Positions 37,122 to 46,323 of a DNA stretch of 64,000 nt are shown here, one piece after another. The position numbers and the translations under genes are program-made. The stretch spans positions 28,501 through 92,500 of the forward strand of contig NZ_LPUF01000001.1 of NCBI RefSeq assembly GCF_002072955.1. Direction: 5' to 3'. This stretch comes from Methyloprofundus sedimenti. Lineage in GTDB: Bacteria; Pseudomonadota; Gammaproteobacteria; Methylococcales; Methylomonadaceae. Under the pieces are notes generated by a model. The model was not told where the DNA came from and ran no database searches. It saw only the letters and a list, made by a program, of their open reading frames with translations. Positions within the stretch are counted from its first letter, which is position 1, and each line of letters begins with the position of its first letter.

Positions 37122-37365
37122 AAACCTAAAAACTGCAGCTGAGTACGGATTTTGTGGAAAATCTGAGGGAGAAAGACAAGGCACAGCTAGCAGGCAATGA
37201 CCGTGGCCCTTGGCAAGAGCTGTAACGCAGTATTTCGTGCTCAGATTTATTCACAAAACCGTGAAACGGAGTATATTCATCCAACAGGTGACAAGCATTT
37301 AGGATCATTATATTTCATATTCAGTCACTTATAATTTTTTATAGCGGTCAACTGCGGTTTCTAGG
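37121..37365 (-). mobile_element. Inverted-repeat element (MITE-like), copy B
   Basis: This is the second copy, in opposite orientation to 9061-9301. It runs from TAAACCTAAAAACTGCAG at 37121 to CTGCGGTTTCTAGG at 37365. Internal landmarks shared with copy A include GCTCTTGCCAAGGGC, CTTGTCACC and CCACAAAATCC. Copy A is closer to a perfect palindrome at its ends; copy B has two changes in one terminal repeat. It directly abuts the start of the MEKHLA gene. Confidence 0.75.
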
Positions 37366-37480
37366 AGAATAGATATTACTTGCTTGTTTTAAAGCTAGTC
37401 CAAGAGAAAAAAAGTCCGTTCAAACTTTCCTGATAAACATCAGAATTTTCGAGTTGACTCTGAATAATTCTGTTCACCTT

Positions 37481-37912
37481 TTATCGACTTTTAAACACCT
37501 GCGGTGATTCAGGCTGTTGTTTATCCTGTAAACAATGATACGCTGCGTTTTCAAAACGAATTCTAAGTGATTGTGTACTTTTGTTTTCTTTCAGGAATTT
37601 TTCGGCTTCTACCGCTGTTAAATCTTTCATCATAAAAGTCGCTATACACATACACGGTTTGGCAAAGCGTTTTCTGTCATTTTCTTTATTTATCGACTTG
37701 CTGACCTCTCTATCGACACACTGCTCTGCAAATTCATGTTCAAAAACATGTTTTTGTATATCGGTTACAACTGCATCGTGCGAATGGTCCCATGGGTTAT
37801 GGGCTTTATTAACTTGCTGTTTCGGTTTATCATCCGAACAGCCATTTAAAACAAAGGCCAAACAAAAACTTACGCACAATGTTCCTAGACTATATTTTTT
37901 TTTATTTTGCAT
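37481..37912 (-). CDS. Hypothetical lipoprotein
   Basis: This 143-residue protein has a lipoprotein signal (MQNKKKYSLGTLCVSFCLAF, then lipobox LNGC). The mature chain contains four further Cys (EQC, PCMC and HCL) and several His (HNPWDHSHD), which might bind a metal or form disulfides. I recognise no family. ATG 37912 is preferred over an upstream TTG at 37921. It lies downstream of yceI on the same strand after a 153-base gap. Confidence 0.65.
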   Translation of the reverse strand: MQNKKKYSLGTLCVSFCLAFVLNGCSDDKPKQQVNKAHNPWDHSHDAVVTDIQKHVFEHEFAEQCVDREVSKSINKENDRKRFAKPCMCIATFMMKDLTAVEAEKFLKENKSTQSLRIRFENAAYHCLQDKQQPESPQVFKSR

Positions 37913-38065
37913 AACAATCAACTAATAAATGAATAAATATGTGTAACAAGCCCCTCTTAATGGGGGCTCTGATCAAACTGATTCCGTATAGGGATTTAAC
38001 AAGCCTGACGCTGACTCAATCAAATTAACACTCAAGTGCAGCATAGCCGCAGGTAAAATAAATAA

Positions 38066-38635
38066 TTATTTTTGAGTAAATAATAAACTGAATGTAACTG
38101 GAACTGCTACATTGATACTTTGTAATTTTGCAATATCGCGCAATGCATTGACACCATCAAGCAAATTAAAATTTGTTAAATTTATAATGACTGGATGCCT
38201 GGAAATAACCAGACGTTTGTTTTGTGCCAATGCCGCCACTTCCAGCTGTACCGGGACTGTTTGTTTTACGCCATGCAAGTTAATAACGGCATCAACATGC
38301 ATTGTTATCATCTGACCTGTTTTTATTGCGTTAACATCGGCTTCTTTAATATTTATAGTGGCTGTAGCACTCGGAAATTTTACGACATTAAAAAGTAGCT
38401 CTTGTACACGTTGATCTCTTATTTCAATACCTGTATCTACACTGCTTAAATCAACTGCTATAGTTGCTGTTTTACCTTGAATTTGCCCTTGCATGGCTTT
38501 AAAGGTTTGTACCTCAGTCTTGCTGACGTTTTTTGTAGTGGTAAAGTCAAGTGTAGAAGCTTTATTATCTAGCACCCATTCAGCTAAAACAGATTGCGAA
38601 AGCATTAATAAAGCGATAAAAAATGATTTTTTCAT
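38066..38635 (-). CDS. yceI: YceI family periplasmic protein
   Basis: This 189-residue protein has a signal peptide (cleavage near VLA-EWVL) followed by a YceI lipocalin-like beta barrel: EWVLDNKASTLDFTTTKN, DTGIEIRDQRVQELLFNVVK in part, FPSATATINI and LHGVKQTVPVQLEV. YceI proteins bind isoprenoid or fatty amphiphiles in the periplasm. It lies 30 bases after a methyltransferase gene on the same strand, so both may be co-transcribed. Confidence 0.88.
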   Translation of the reverse strand: MKKSFFIALLMLSQSVLAEWVLDNKASTLDFTTTKNVSKTEVQTFKAMQGQIQGKTATIAVDLSSVDTGIEIRDQRVQELLFNVVKFPSATATINIKEADVNAIKTGQMITMHVDAVINLHGVKQTVPVQLEVAALAQNKRLVISRHPVIINLTNFNLLDGVNALRDIAKLQSINVAVPVTFSLLFTQK

Positions 38636-38665
38636 ATTATTTCTCCATGTTTTAAAAGTAACTCT

Positions 38666-39571
38666 TTATAATTTTTCTGCACTAAATATACCGTATTCCA
38701 CCAGATTATTGTGAAATAAATGATGTTGCGCCAAACCCACTTTAAAATTAGCCGTCTGGGTCTCGCTACGCAAACCTAGCCACTGACTAATTTTTTGTAC
38801 TGGTTGTAAGCGTTTGGCAACTTTATACATATAGTCAGCTGAAGGTAAGGTCTGCTCAGTAATATCATCATATTTGATATTGCTAAAACCCTGGTCGATT
38901 AATAATTGTGCAAATTCTTTTCGTAGACATAAATTAGGTACCGCCCAGCCATCAAGGCAATCAACCATGGCTGGCCAATCTTCGTCTGCAATTTCTCGTT
39001 GCATTAAAAAGCCATCACACACAACCAGTCGCCCACCTTTTTTTAATATCCGAAAGGCCTCCCGTATAAAATCTGCTTTATTCAATGCATGACAAACACT
39101 TTCCAGGCCCCAGACAATATCAAAGGTTTCATCTGCATACGGCGTGGCACAAAAATCGGATACCTCAAAATCAATATTTTCCGCAACGCCATGGCGCTTT
39201 GCATGCCGCCCTGCATAGTAAGCTTGCTTGGCGCTGATGGTGATTGCTTTTAAGTGATTAGCATGATTTTTTGCCATCCAGATTGAGCTACCACCAATAC
39301 CACAGCCTGCATCTAAAACATAATCACTAGGCTTTATATCAGCAGCCTCATAGAGTTTTTGATTTTTGTTTAATAATGATTCGCTATGTGAGCGAGTATT
39401 TTCATCCCAATAGCCGTAGTGTAAAGCCAAATCATCCCGGCCACTCCAGGCAAACAGGTAATCTCGGTAACAGGCATCGTAGTGTTTGACAGCGGCTTCT
39501 CTTAATTCCTCGGCAGAATCATCATGTGTACTTTGCGTACGGTAATCCTGATTAGGTTCTATATAATACAT
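38666..39571 (-). CDS. SAM-dependent methyltransferase
   Basis: This 301-residue class I methyltransferase has the SAM-binding motif I VLDAGCGIGGSSIWMA near residue 88, motif II-type FEVSDFCATPYADETFDIVW, and motif III LKKGGRLVVCDGF. The arrangement and the LALHYGYWDENTRSH start resemble small-molecule methyltransferases of the tocopherol, sterol and glycine type. The substrate is not determined. It precedes yceI by 30 bases. Confidence 0.82.
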   Translation of the reverse strand: MYYIEPNQDYRTQSTHDDSAEELREAAVKHYDACYRDYLFAWSGRDDLALHYGYWDENTRSHSESLLNKNQKLYEAADIKPSDYVLDAGCGIGGSSIWMAKNHANHLKAITISAKQAYYAGRHAKRHGVAENIDFEVSDFCATPYADETFDIVWGLESVCHALNKADFIREAFRILKKGGRLVVCDGFLMQREIADEDWPAMVDCLDGWAVPNLCLRKEFAQLLIDQGFSNIKYDDITEQTLPSADYMYKVAKRLQPVQKISQWLGLRSETQTANFKVGLAQHHLFHNNLVEYGIFSAEKL

Positions 39572-39750
39572 CGTTATTTTTACTCTATGATATGACGGGG
39601 TAGGCTATTAGTCCCTATTTTCCTGAACCATGTAGGCTAAAGCTTACACCTAAGGCACTCATTAGTGCGCCAAGCTAACACAGGCACTTCATTGTCGAAT
39701 AGTTTTTTTAACGCTTCACAATAAAAAATATAATCTAATCAATACTTTAT

Positions 39751-40527
39751 TTACTTTTCACTTCTTACCCTGGCCAGCTGTTTAAATTGCACCATGCCAT
39801 TACTCAATTTTTGTACTAAATGTAATGCAGGTGCCGCACCTGCCATGGCAACCGCATCAACTAGACAGTACCATGCTGCGACTCCACTTGGAGGATTACC
39901 TTGGGTTAATCCAGAGGCCGGATCAATAGTTGCCCATGCCCAGGTTCCAGCTGTTGTACCAACGAGCTCCAACCAGGTAGTAATAAAGAAAGCACCGAGG
40001 TAAACCATAGGCGATTTACCTTTAAACAGGTAAATCAAATAAACAATAAACAGCACCGCACCAATTTGATCACTACGTTGTGCAAAAGGGTTCAGCCCCC
40101 AGACAGACCAAAGCCCGCAAACTACAACGGTAAATAGGGCAATACTGCGCGCATGGCGTAAAAAGAAACCTGAACGTCCCAGAACCACAGCCGTTAAATA
40201 TACCATGCCATGCCCGGCCGGCACATAAGGAGGAACACTACCAAAGCGATATAAATACCCTTCCATGTAGGGAGAAGCAAAAATTTCACCTGCCGTAGCA
40301 AATAACAATGCAACCACCACTTGCATACGCAGTAATGTTGACTCTCCAGACAAGAGAACCATTAAAAACGCGTAACCACAAAATGCTAATAACCATTGCA
40401 TTTCTCGACTACCACTGCCATCAATCGTCAAACAAATGCCCGTAACGATAAAGGTAAAAGCAGCAATTATGTAATCACGTTTATGGTCTGGGTATGCTAC
40501 GCCTGCTTTTGGAAAATAACGCAACAT
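39751..40527 (-). CDS. Hypothetical polytopic membrane protein
   Basis: I do not recognise this 258-residue protein. It has about seven or eight hydrophobic segments and conserved-looking loop motifs MEGYLYRFGSVPPYVPAGHG and ITTWLELVGTTAGTWAWAT. The compact layout with polar residues near membrane ends suggests an enzyme or transporter of lipid-type substrates. It sits upstream of the methyltransferase on the same strand after a 179-base gap. Confidence 0.6.
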   Translation of the reverse strand: MLRYFPKAGVAYPDHKRDYIIAAFTFIVTGICLTIDGSGSREMQWLLAFCGYAFLMVLLSGESTLLRMQVVVALLFATAGEIFASPYMEGYLYRFGSVPPYVPAGHGMVYLTAVVLGRSGFFLRHARSIALFTVVVCGLWSVWGLNPFAQRSDQIGAVLFIVYLIYLFKGKSPMVYLGAFFITTWLELVGTTAGTWAWATIDPASGLTQGNPPSGVAAWYCLVDAVAMAGAAPALHLVQKLSNGMVQFKQLARVRSEK

Positions 40528-40729
40528 TTTATTAAAACTCCTGATGAACTAATATCATTCGCTATCTCTTAACTTACTCAGTAAATAACACCTACATGCA
40601 GGATTTAGTTTTACCAACATTTCAAGGAAAACCTGATAATAATGCACTAACCCCTGATCCTGCGTATGCCTTGGAGCAACTGAAACACACTAAATTTGCA
40701 ATATTTTATCACATCATGCGAGACTTAAC

Positions 40730-41143
40730 TTATACAAACCAGTAGGCAACGAATAGATAGCGACATAATTTTCCAACACAAATTAATACAGTGGATATAA
40801 ACAAAGGCAGCTTCAACCACCCGCCAGCAAAACACAAGCCATCGCCAACCACGGGCAACCATGAAAATAGCAAACTCCAATAACCCCAGTGCTGAACCCA
40901 GCGCAATGCTTTTTGCCTGTGCTTATCTAAAAGATGTTCTGCCGGGAATTTTTTTGCCGTTAAGCTACCTAACCACCAGGTTGTTAAAGCGCCTAGAGTA
41001 TTCCCTAAAGTTGCAACAGCAACCAGTATCAAAACGGGCTGAAGCTGTTCAGCTACCTGATAAGCCAATACAGCTTCGGAAGCACCCGGAGCGATGGTAG
41101 ATGATATAAAGGCACTAACAAAAAGACTCCATAACGCTAACAC
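40730..41143 (-). CDS. yqaA: YqaA family (DedA-related) inner membrane protein
   Basis: This 137-residue protein matches the YqaA branch of the DedA/SNARE-associated superfamily. It shows APGASEAVLAYQ near the start, ATLGNTLGALTTWWLGSL, and GDGLCFAGGWLKLP with the reentrant-loop character of DedA proteins. DedA members are thought to move undecaprenyl or other lipids across membranes. It is transcribed after a strong terminator that isolates it from the copper cluster. Confidence 0.83.
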   Translation of the reverse strand: MLALWSLFVSAFISSTIAPGASEAVLAYQVAEQLQPVLILVAVATLGNTLGALTTWWLGSLTAKKFPAEHLLDKHRQKALRWVQHWGYWSLLFSWLPVVGDGLCFAGGWLKLPLFISTVLICVGKLCRYLFVAYWFV

Positions 41144-41172
41144 AACAACCCTCTCTTTTTTTAGCCATAAAA

Positions 41173-41202
41173 AAGCCCCTAATGACGAATCATCAGGGGC
41201 TT
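41173..41202 (-). terminator. Strong terminator after the copper cluster
   Basis: AAGCCCCTAATGA (41173-41185) pairs with TCATCAGGGGCTT (41190-41202) with one mismatch around a 4-base loop. A run of A on the plus strand at its left gives a U-tract for minus-strand transcripts. It closes the three-gene copper operon. Confidence 0.85.
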
Positions 41203-41232
41203 AATAACAAGCATATTTATATACTTGCAGAG

Positions 41233-42081
41233 CTATTTTTTCACTAGACTAATTAACCAGCTAACCAGTTTAACGATGATATCCACAGCTTGTTTTACTA
41301 AATCCAGGATATAAGTGATAACCTCACCGGCCGTCATATCTTTAAATTTACGAGCCAGCAAAGGAGCGATTATCAGGCCTATAGCTAAACCAATAACAGT
41401 AAGTCCTGAAAAGAAAGAATCATTTCCTGTGACTTTCTTTTTCATTTTGGTAATTTCTTCAACAACGGTATCAGTTATTGATTCATCAGGAATGCTATCC
41501 GAATAATCATCCTGGATTACATAGGCTGTTACCCCCGGAATACTAGGTAAATCACCATCGCCTTTACCGATTTTTAACTGCCCTTTCATCCCTTTTTCCA
41601 TATGCTGAGCAATATCACAATGTACAAGATAGGTTTTATCGCCAGGTGGAAAAATCAAAGTCCCTGATATTTTACCTGGTCCTGTTACCTCCAGATGAAA
41701 CATGCCTTTAGGATACAGGTATTTAGGTAGTCCATGCATCATCCATTGGTGTCGCACATTGTCATCATTAACAAAATTAACCGTTAATTTTGTACAGGGT
41801 TCAAATTGATATTCCTGTACATCAAAGGCAAACATACGCCCGGGAAATTTCTCAGCATATTTATGCCCTGCATGAACCGTTATCTCTTTAGTTGCAGCAA
41901 TGCGATCACAACCACCAGGCAAAATATCGGTATTTTGCCCCATGACCATACCCCCTGTCATGTCCATTAAATGGCCATCACCATGATCCATCATATTATT
42001 ATGATTTTCAAACTCTTTTTCAGCAAAAACAGGAGCGGAGAGTGCTAATGCTATCGCTGCAATTGATAAATGCTTAATCAT
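41233..42081 (-). CDS. Exported cupredoxin with C-terminal membrane anchor
   Basis: This 282-residue protein has a signal peptide (cleavage near VFA-EKEF), then a His/Met-rich stretch (HNNMMDHGDGHLMDMTGG) likely to bind copper. A single cupredoxin domain follows, with type 1 copper ligands His 111 (VRHQWMMHG), Cys 155, His 160 and Met 165 (HCDIAQHMEKGM). A membrane segment (FFSGLTVIGLAIGLIIAPLL) and a hydrophobic C-terminal helix complete it. It should be a periplasm-facing electron carrier or copper protein. It has an excellent AAAGGAGG site and starts two bases after the oxidase stop. Confidence 0.83.
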   Translation of the reverse strand: MIKHLSIAAIALALSAPVFAEKEFENHNNMMDHGDGHLMDMTGGMVMGQNTDILPGGCDRIAATKEITVHAGHKYAEKFPGRMFAFDVQEYQFEPCTKLTVNFVNDDNVRHQWMMHGLPKYLYPKGMFHLEVTGPGKISGTLIFPPGDKTYLVHCDIAQHMEKGMKGQLKIGKGDGDLPSIPGVTAYVIQDDYSDSIPDESITDTVVEEITKMKKKVTGNDSFFSGLTVIGLAIGLIIAPLLARKFKDMTAGEVITYILDLVKQAVDIIVKLVSWLISLVKK

Positions 42082-42083
42082 TA

Positions 42084-43811
42084 TCAGCTACCTCCTTTTA
42101 GTGCAGAAATCAGGGCCATGATTTTAGCTCTATAGATAATCAGCAAATATGCCAATAACCCTAAAAACAGACCGAACACAAGATTCCTAAATGAATTATT
42201 CACAGGGGGTTCGATATCCGCAAATCCTTGAGTGACATCAGCTGCTGCTATCACACTAGGAGGCGGGGCAACATAACCTTCTGCATCTACTTCACCTAGA
42301 CTATTCCAGTCATCAATATTTTGCCAGACAGGTAATTTACGCGCATGAAAAGCTTCGGTAAATAAAGGCTCAATACTCTCACCAATAGTTTTTGGCAAAC
42401 CGACTTCATTCAAGTATTTTTTATAAACCACAGCACTCACATTACCACCGGGATTCATACCATCGGTTGTAATGCCTTTTTCACGATGATCATGAAAAAT
42501 CCACACTCCTTCGCCATAACTATGAAAGCCATCGTCTGTGGTATTGAGTTTTAAATCATTACGCTGGGCGGGGGCTATATCATAAACATCACGGGTAATT
42601 TGAGCTACTGGATTATGCTCAATCCCGTCATAATGTGTAATCGTCGCTTTATGCCCATGCGTATGCATAGCCAAGGTCTCACCTGAACTATTAAAAACAC
42701 GTAGCTTAATATTTTTATCAGGCTCGGCAACAACAATCGACTCTCGCAAAGTATATGGAAATGAGCGCCCATTCAGCGTGTGATAATCTTCAGTTGAATC
42801 AGTCAAATCATATTCACGATTCATTTTCCTGGCAATCAAGCGAGGATCGTTGTAATCCTGAATAATACTATGCAACTCTTTATCCATAGCATGATAATGT
42901 AAGTCATATTCACTATCATAGTCTTCTAAAACTGCCTTCGACGGATGTCTGACTTGTCCGCCACCCACATTAAAAGTTTGCACCCAGTTATTAGGACGAT
43001 TTTCTTCTACAATAAACATGCCCACTAAACCCATAGCTAAATGCACATGTGTTTGTACGTGACAGTGATAAGCAAAGGTACCCGGAGTACGCGGACGTAT
43101 TTCGTAAGTTTTACTTTGTCCTGGTAAAACAAACTTATCACTGGTTTGCGGGACCCCATCATTGCCTTCACCGGTACTGTCTACCCAAGGGTGATCAACA
43201 CCATGTAAATGGATGGTATGCGGGAAATAATGTGTATTTTCTAATTGTATCCAGATAATATCCCCCTGCTCCACTCGAATAATGGGTGAAGGGGCTCTTA
43301 ATAATGGATTTGCGTCAGTGCCCACAAAACTGCTAGTCGCCATGCCTCGTGACTTAGGTGCGAATACCCACATACCTGGCTGTATGCCCGGCGCTATATC
43401 AAAAGTTGGCACAACACCAGCAAAATCAGGTGAATGTCCATTTAATTCTGCTACTTCAAGCTTAATGATAATTAAATCAGGATCGCCATCACCATCCATA
43501 TCATTCTTTTTAATAATGCCATCCATTGCATAATGAGTATTCATCAATGCTTCCATTGATAAATTATTAGTTCCTTTTACTTCTGCTGCAATAGCATATG
43601 GGTTGTCAGGGCTACAACGAAGTGACTCCTGAATACTTACACCCTCAATCGTTTGTTCCTTACGCCAATCCGGATTATTTTCATTACAAGCCGCTTCCAC
43701 TTTGCCACGGTCTACTTCAACTGTTTTAGGCAAGTCTACCACAGCTGATGCCGAAAACGGCATCAGCATGACAGCAGTACCCAATAGCATTCCTAAAGGA
43801 TTTTTCTGCAT
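42084..43811 (-). CDS. Two-domain multicopper oxidase with membrane anchor
   Basis: This 575-residue exported protein carries all ligand groups. Domain 1 has HTIHLHG (His 198, 201, 203) and YHCHVQTHVHLAMGL (His 249, Cys 250, His 251, His 255, His 257). Domain 2 has MHTHGH (His 383, 385, 387) and FHDHRE (His 440, 442). The type 1 copper Cys is in domain 1, as in type C two-domain oxidases. A C-terminal hydrophobic helix (FRNLVFGLFLGLLAYLLIIY) anchors it. It should oxidise a metal or small substrate and reduce O2. ATG 43811 is preferred; an in-frame GTG lies at 43820. Confidence 0.9.
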   Translation of the reverse strand: MQKNPLGMLLGTAVMLMPFSASAVVDLPKTVEVDRGKVEAACNENNPDWRKEQTIEGVSIQESLRCSPDNPYAIAAEVKGTNNLSMEALMNTHYAMDGIIKKNDMDGDGDPDLIIIKLEVAELNGHSPDFAGVVPTFDIAPGIQPGMWVFAPKSRGMATSSFVGTDANPLLRAPSPIIRVEQGDIIWIQLENTHYFPHTIHLHGVDHPWVDSTGEGNDGVPQTSDKFVLPGQSKTYEIRPRTPGTFAYHCHVQTHVHLAMGLVGMFIVEENRPNNWVQTFNVGGGQVRHPSKAVLEDYDSEYDLHYHAMDKELHSIIQDYNDPRLIARKMNREYDLTDSTEDYHTLNGRSFPYTLRESIVVAEPDKNIKLRVFNSSGETLAMHTHGHKATITHYDGIEHNPVAQITRDVYDIAPAQRNDLKLNTTDDGFHSYGEGVWIFHDHREKGITTDGMNPGGNVSAVVYKKYLNEVGLPKTIGESIEPLFTEAFHARKLPVWQNIDDWNSLGEVDAEGYVAPPPSVIAAADVTQGFADIEPPVNNSFRNLVFGLFLGLLAYLLIIYRAKIMALISALKGGS

Positions 43812-43838
43812 TATTAACACTCTTAAATTGAAATTAAC

Positions 43839-44432
43839 TTATTCGTCTTTAGCTTTATTACCCAAAATGTCATCTACTTTGCTTTTAAAACCTGCGTGAG
43901 ATAGATATAAAACATATAAGCCAGCTAATCCAAATAAGAAATACATAAATAAGCTAGTAGAACTCGTCGACATACCTTTACCCGCGACAAAACTCATATG
44001 TGCATCTAAGTTCTGACCATCAGCTCCTACAAGAGTAATATGAATCAAATACTTACCTGGCTCAGCAACACCATTAGGCAATGTCAAAACAACAGTACCT
44101 GATTTATGTTTTTTTGCCTCTTGAAAAAATACACGAGTACCTTCGGGCTCTTTAGTTACTTCAAATTCAACTGCTCTATTACGATATCTAACATCTTGAT
44201 AATCAAAAACTAATTGTGTCAAGGTACCGGTATCTGGAATATTTCCACAAAAATCTTCCGCAGGATAAGCAAGAGGTTGATACGCCGTATAATGGATCCA
44301 ATGTTCTGGCTCTAACTCAAATTTACACTGATCGGTATCAGTACCCGCTGCTCCACCGTGCGCCCAAAGCGTTGCAGAAAATAGCATGCCTAACAGAGCT
44401 ATAAAATTCTTTCTCATAATACTGTTTGTCAT
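43839..44432 (-). CDS. Membrane-anchored CopC-like protein with N-terminal His
   Basis: This 197-residue protein has a signal peptide whose likely cleavage, after TLWA, leaves the mature sequence starting HGGAAGTD. An N-terminal histidine of this kind can coordinate copper through its amine and side chain, as in CopC. A beta-rich domain follows (VFDYQDVRYRNRAVEFEVT, GTVVLTLPNGVAEPGKYLIH in part), then a single anchor (SLFMYFLFGLAGLYVLYLS). It is first in the operon with the oxidase and the cupredoxin, with AGGAAG before the ATG. The family is not identified with certainty. Confidence 0.68.
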   Translation of the reverse strand: MTNSIMRKNFIALLGMLFSATLWAHGGAAGTDTDQCKFELEPEHWIHYTAYQPLAYPAEDFCGNIPDTGTLTQLVFDYQDVRYRNRAVEFEVTKEPEGTRVFFQEAKKHKSGTVVLTLPNGVAEPGKYLIHITLVGADGQNLDAHMSFVAGKGMSTSSTSLFMYFLFGLAGLYVLYLSHAGFKSKVDDILGNKAKDE

Positions 44433-44695
44433 AGTTTCTTCCTCTTAATATTTATTATAATTCTAAAATGTTTTCCTCGTTATTGACTCAACGATACTCC
44501 AAAAACAACCATAAACTTTATCATATAGAATTCGACAAAGAAAGAATAACTCTATATTAAGCCAATAATGCACTTTGATTATATCATTATTTTCTAATAT
44601 CTCTATTGCTATTGCTATCGCGTCTCTATTTCCGTAAAATTTTGTGCAGATAAGCATCCTCACTTTAATTTTCAGCACATCAAGGCTCAAATATT

Positions 44696-46321
44696 ATGTC
44701 TAATTTAACTAACTTACCTGAATGGTTAGCTTTAAAAGAACATCAAAAAATCATAGATAAACTGCATATCAGAGACTTGTTTGATGCTGACCCTAAGCGT
44801 TTTGATAATTATTCTTTAAAATTTGAAGACCTGTTATTTGATTACTCAAAAAACAGAATTACAGATGACACCCTAACTCTATTATTAAATTTAGCAAAAG
44901 CACGACACCTGGATACACAGATTGAAGATATGTTTACCGGTAAACGCATTAACATAACGGAAAATAGAGCCGTTTTACATACAGCTTTACGTAACCGGAG
45001 TAATGATCCTGTATACGTTGATGGAGTAGACGTAATGCCTGAAGTTAATCAGGCTCTGCAAAAAATGCGAGATTTTTGTGCTTCGGTTCATTCCGGTGAA
45101 TGGAAAGGCTATACCGGTAAAGCAATTACTGATATTGTGAATATCGGTATCGGTGGCTCAGATCTAGGACCGAAAATGGTCACTAAAGCACTTACTCCCT
45201 ATGCTATAGAAGGCATGTCAGTGCATTATGTCTCCAATATAGATCGTGCTGATTTAATCGAAACGCTAGATAAAGTTTCACCTGAAACCACCTTGTTCTT
45301 AGTCGCTTCAAAAACTTTTAGCACTCAGGAAACCATGGTTAATTCGAAAGCCGCGCGCGACTGGCTGCTGGAGCATGCAAAAAACAAAACTGCGATTACA
45401 AAACATTTTGTCGCCTTATCAACCCATGTAAAAAATGTGACTGACTTTGGCATAGACCCAAGAAATATGTTTGAATTCTGGGATTGGGTTGGTGGCCGAT
45501 ATTCACTCTGGTCGTCAATTGGCTTATCAATCGCATTATATCTTGGCATGGATAATTTTGAGAAACTATTAGAAGGCGCTCACGAGGCGGACAAACATTT
45601 TCGCCACGAACCTTTTGAAAAAAATATTCCTGTGATCATGGCCTTATTAGGAATTTGGCACAATAATTTTTATTATTCAGATTCCCACGCTTTATTACCA
45701 TATGACCATAATCTCGCGTATTTTGCTGCCTATTTTCAGCAAGGTGATATGGAGAGTAATGGCAAAAGTGTTGATATGAAGGGTCAGCCGGTCGATTACA
45801 GCACGGGCCCTATTATTTGGGGACAGACAGGAACAAATGGTCAACATGCTTTTTACCAGCTTATTCATCAGGGTACCAAGGTCATTCCCTGTGATTTTTT
45901 AGCCCCCGCGCAAAGCCATGGAGATAGAAATGAGTCTCATGACATTCTAATTTCTAACTTTCTCGCTCAAACAGAAGCGTTGATGAGAGGAAAAACAGAA
46001 GCTGAAGTTAGAGCCGACCTAGGCGATGACGCAAGTGAGCTACTTATTGCTGCAAAAGTTTTTTCTGGAGACAAACCCACAAATTCATTTTTGTTCAAAA
46101 AACTTTCTCCCCATTTCCTAGGGGCACTGATTGCTTTTTATGAACATAAAATATTTGTTCAGGGAAAAATATGGAATATCAATAGTTATGATCAGATGGG
46201 CGTTGAACTGGGCAAAGTATTAGCTCAAGCTATTATGCCTGAGCTTAAGGATAGCCAGCCAGTTCATACTCATGATGGCTCTACAAATGGTTTAATTAAC
46301 TATTACAAGAAAATACGCTAG
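44696..46321 (+). CDS. pgi: Glucose-6-phosphate isomerase
   Basis: This 541-residue cytoplasmic enzyme interconverts glucose-6-phosphate and fructose-6-phosphate. It has [15 protein letters not shown], the SIS-fold substrate loop ([11 protein letters not shown]), [12 protein letters not shown], the catalytic region [12 protein letters not shown], and [19 protein letters not shown] with the catalytic His. Length is typical. In a ribulose-monophosphate methanotroph it links hexose phosphate from formaldehyde fixation to glycolysis, but this is context only. Confidence 0.96.
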   Translation: MSNLTNLPEWLALKEHQKIIDKLHIRDLFDADPKRFDNYSLKFEDLLFDYSKNRITDDTLTLLLNLAKARHLDTQIEDMFTGKRINITENRAVLHTALRNRSNDPVYVDGVDVMPEVNQALQKMRDFCASVHSGEWKGYTGKAITDIVNIGIGGSDLGPKMVTKALTPYAIEGMSVHYVSNIDRADLIETLDKVSPETTLFLVASKTFSTQETMVNSKAARDWLLEHAKNKTAITKHFVALSTHVKNVTDFGIDPRNMFEFWDWVGGRYSLWSSIGLSIALYLGMDNFEKLLEGAHEADKHFRHEPFEKNIPVIMALLGIWHNNFYYSDSHALLPYDHNLAYFAAYFQQGDMESNGKSVDMKGQPVDYSTGPIIWGQTGTNGQHAFYQLIHQGTKVIPCDFLAPAQSHGDRNESHDILISNFLAQTEALMRGKTEAEVRADLGDDASELLIAAKVFSGDKPTNSFLFKKLSPHFLGALIAFYEHKIFVQGKIWNINSYDQMGVELGKVLAQAIMPELKDSQPVHTHDGSTNGLINYYKKIR

Positions 46322-46323
46322 CT

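Noticed and set aside
37126..37308. 60-codon frame inside inverted-repeat copy B
   Set aside because: Same reason: it follows the repeat and shows no sign of protein-level selection.
44463..44690. 75-codon minus-strand frame between the copper cluster and pgi
   Set aside because: AT-rich spacer, no ribosome binding site and no family match.
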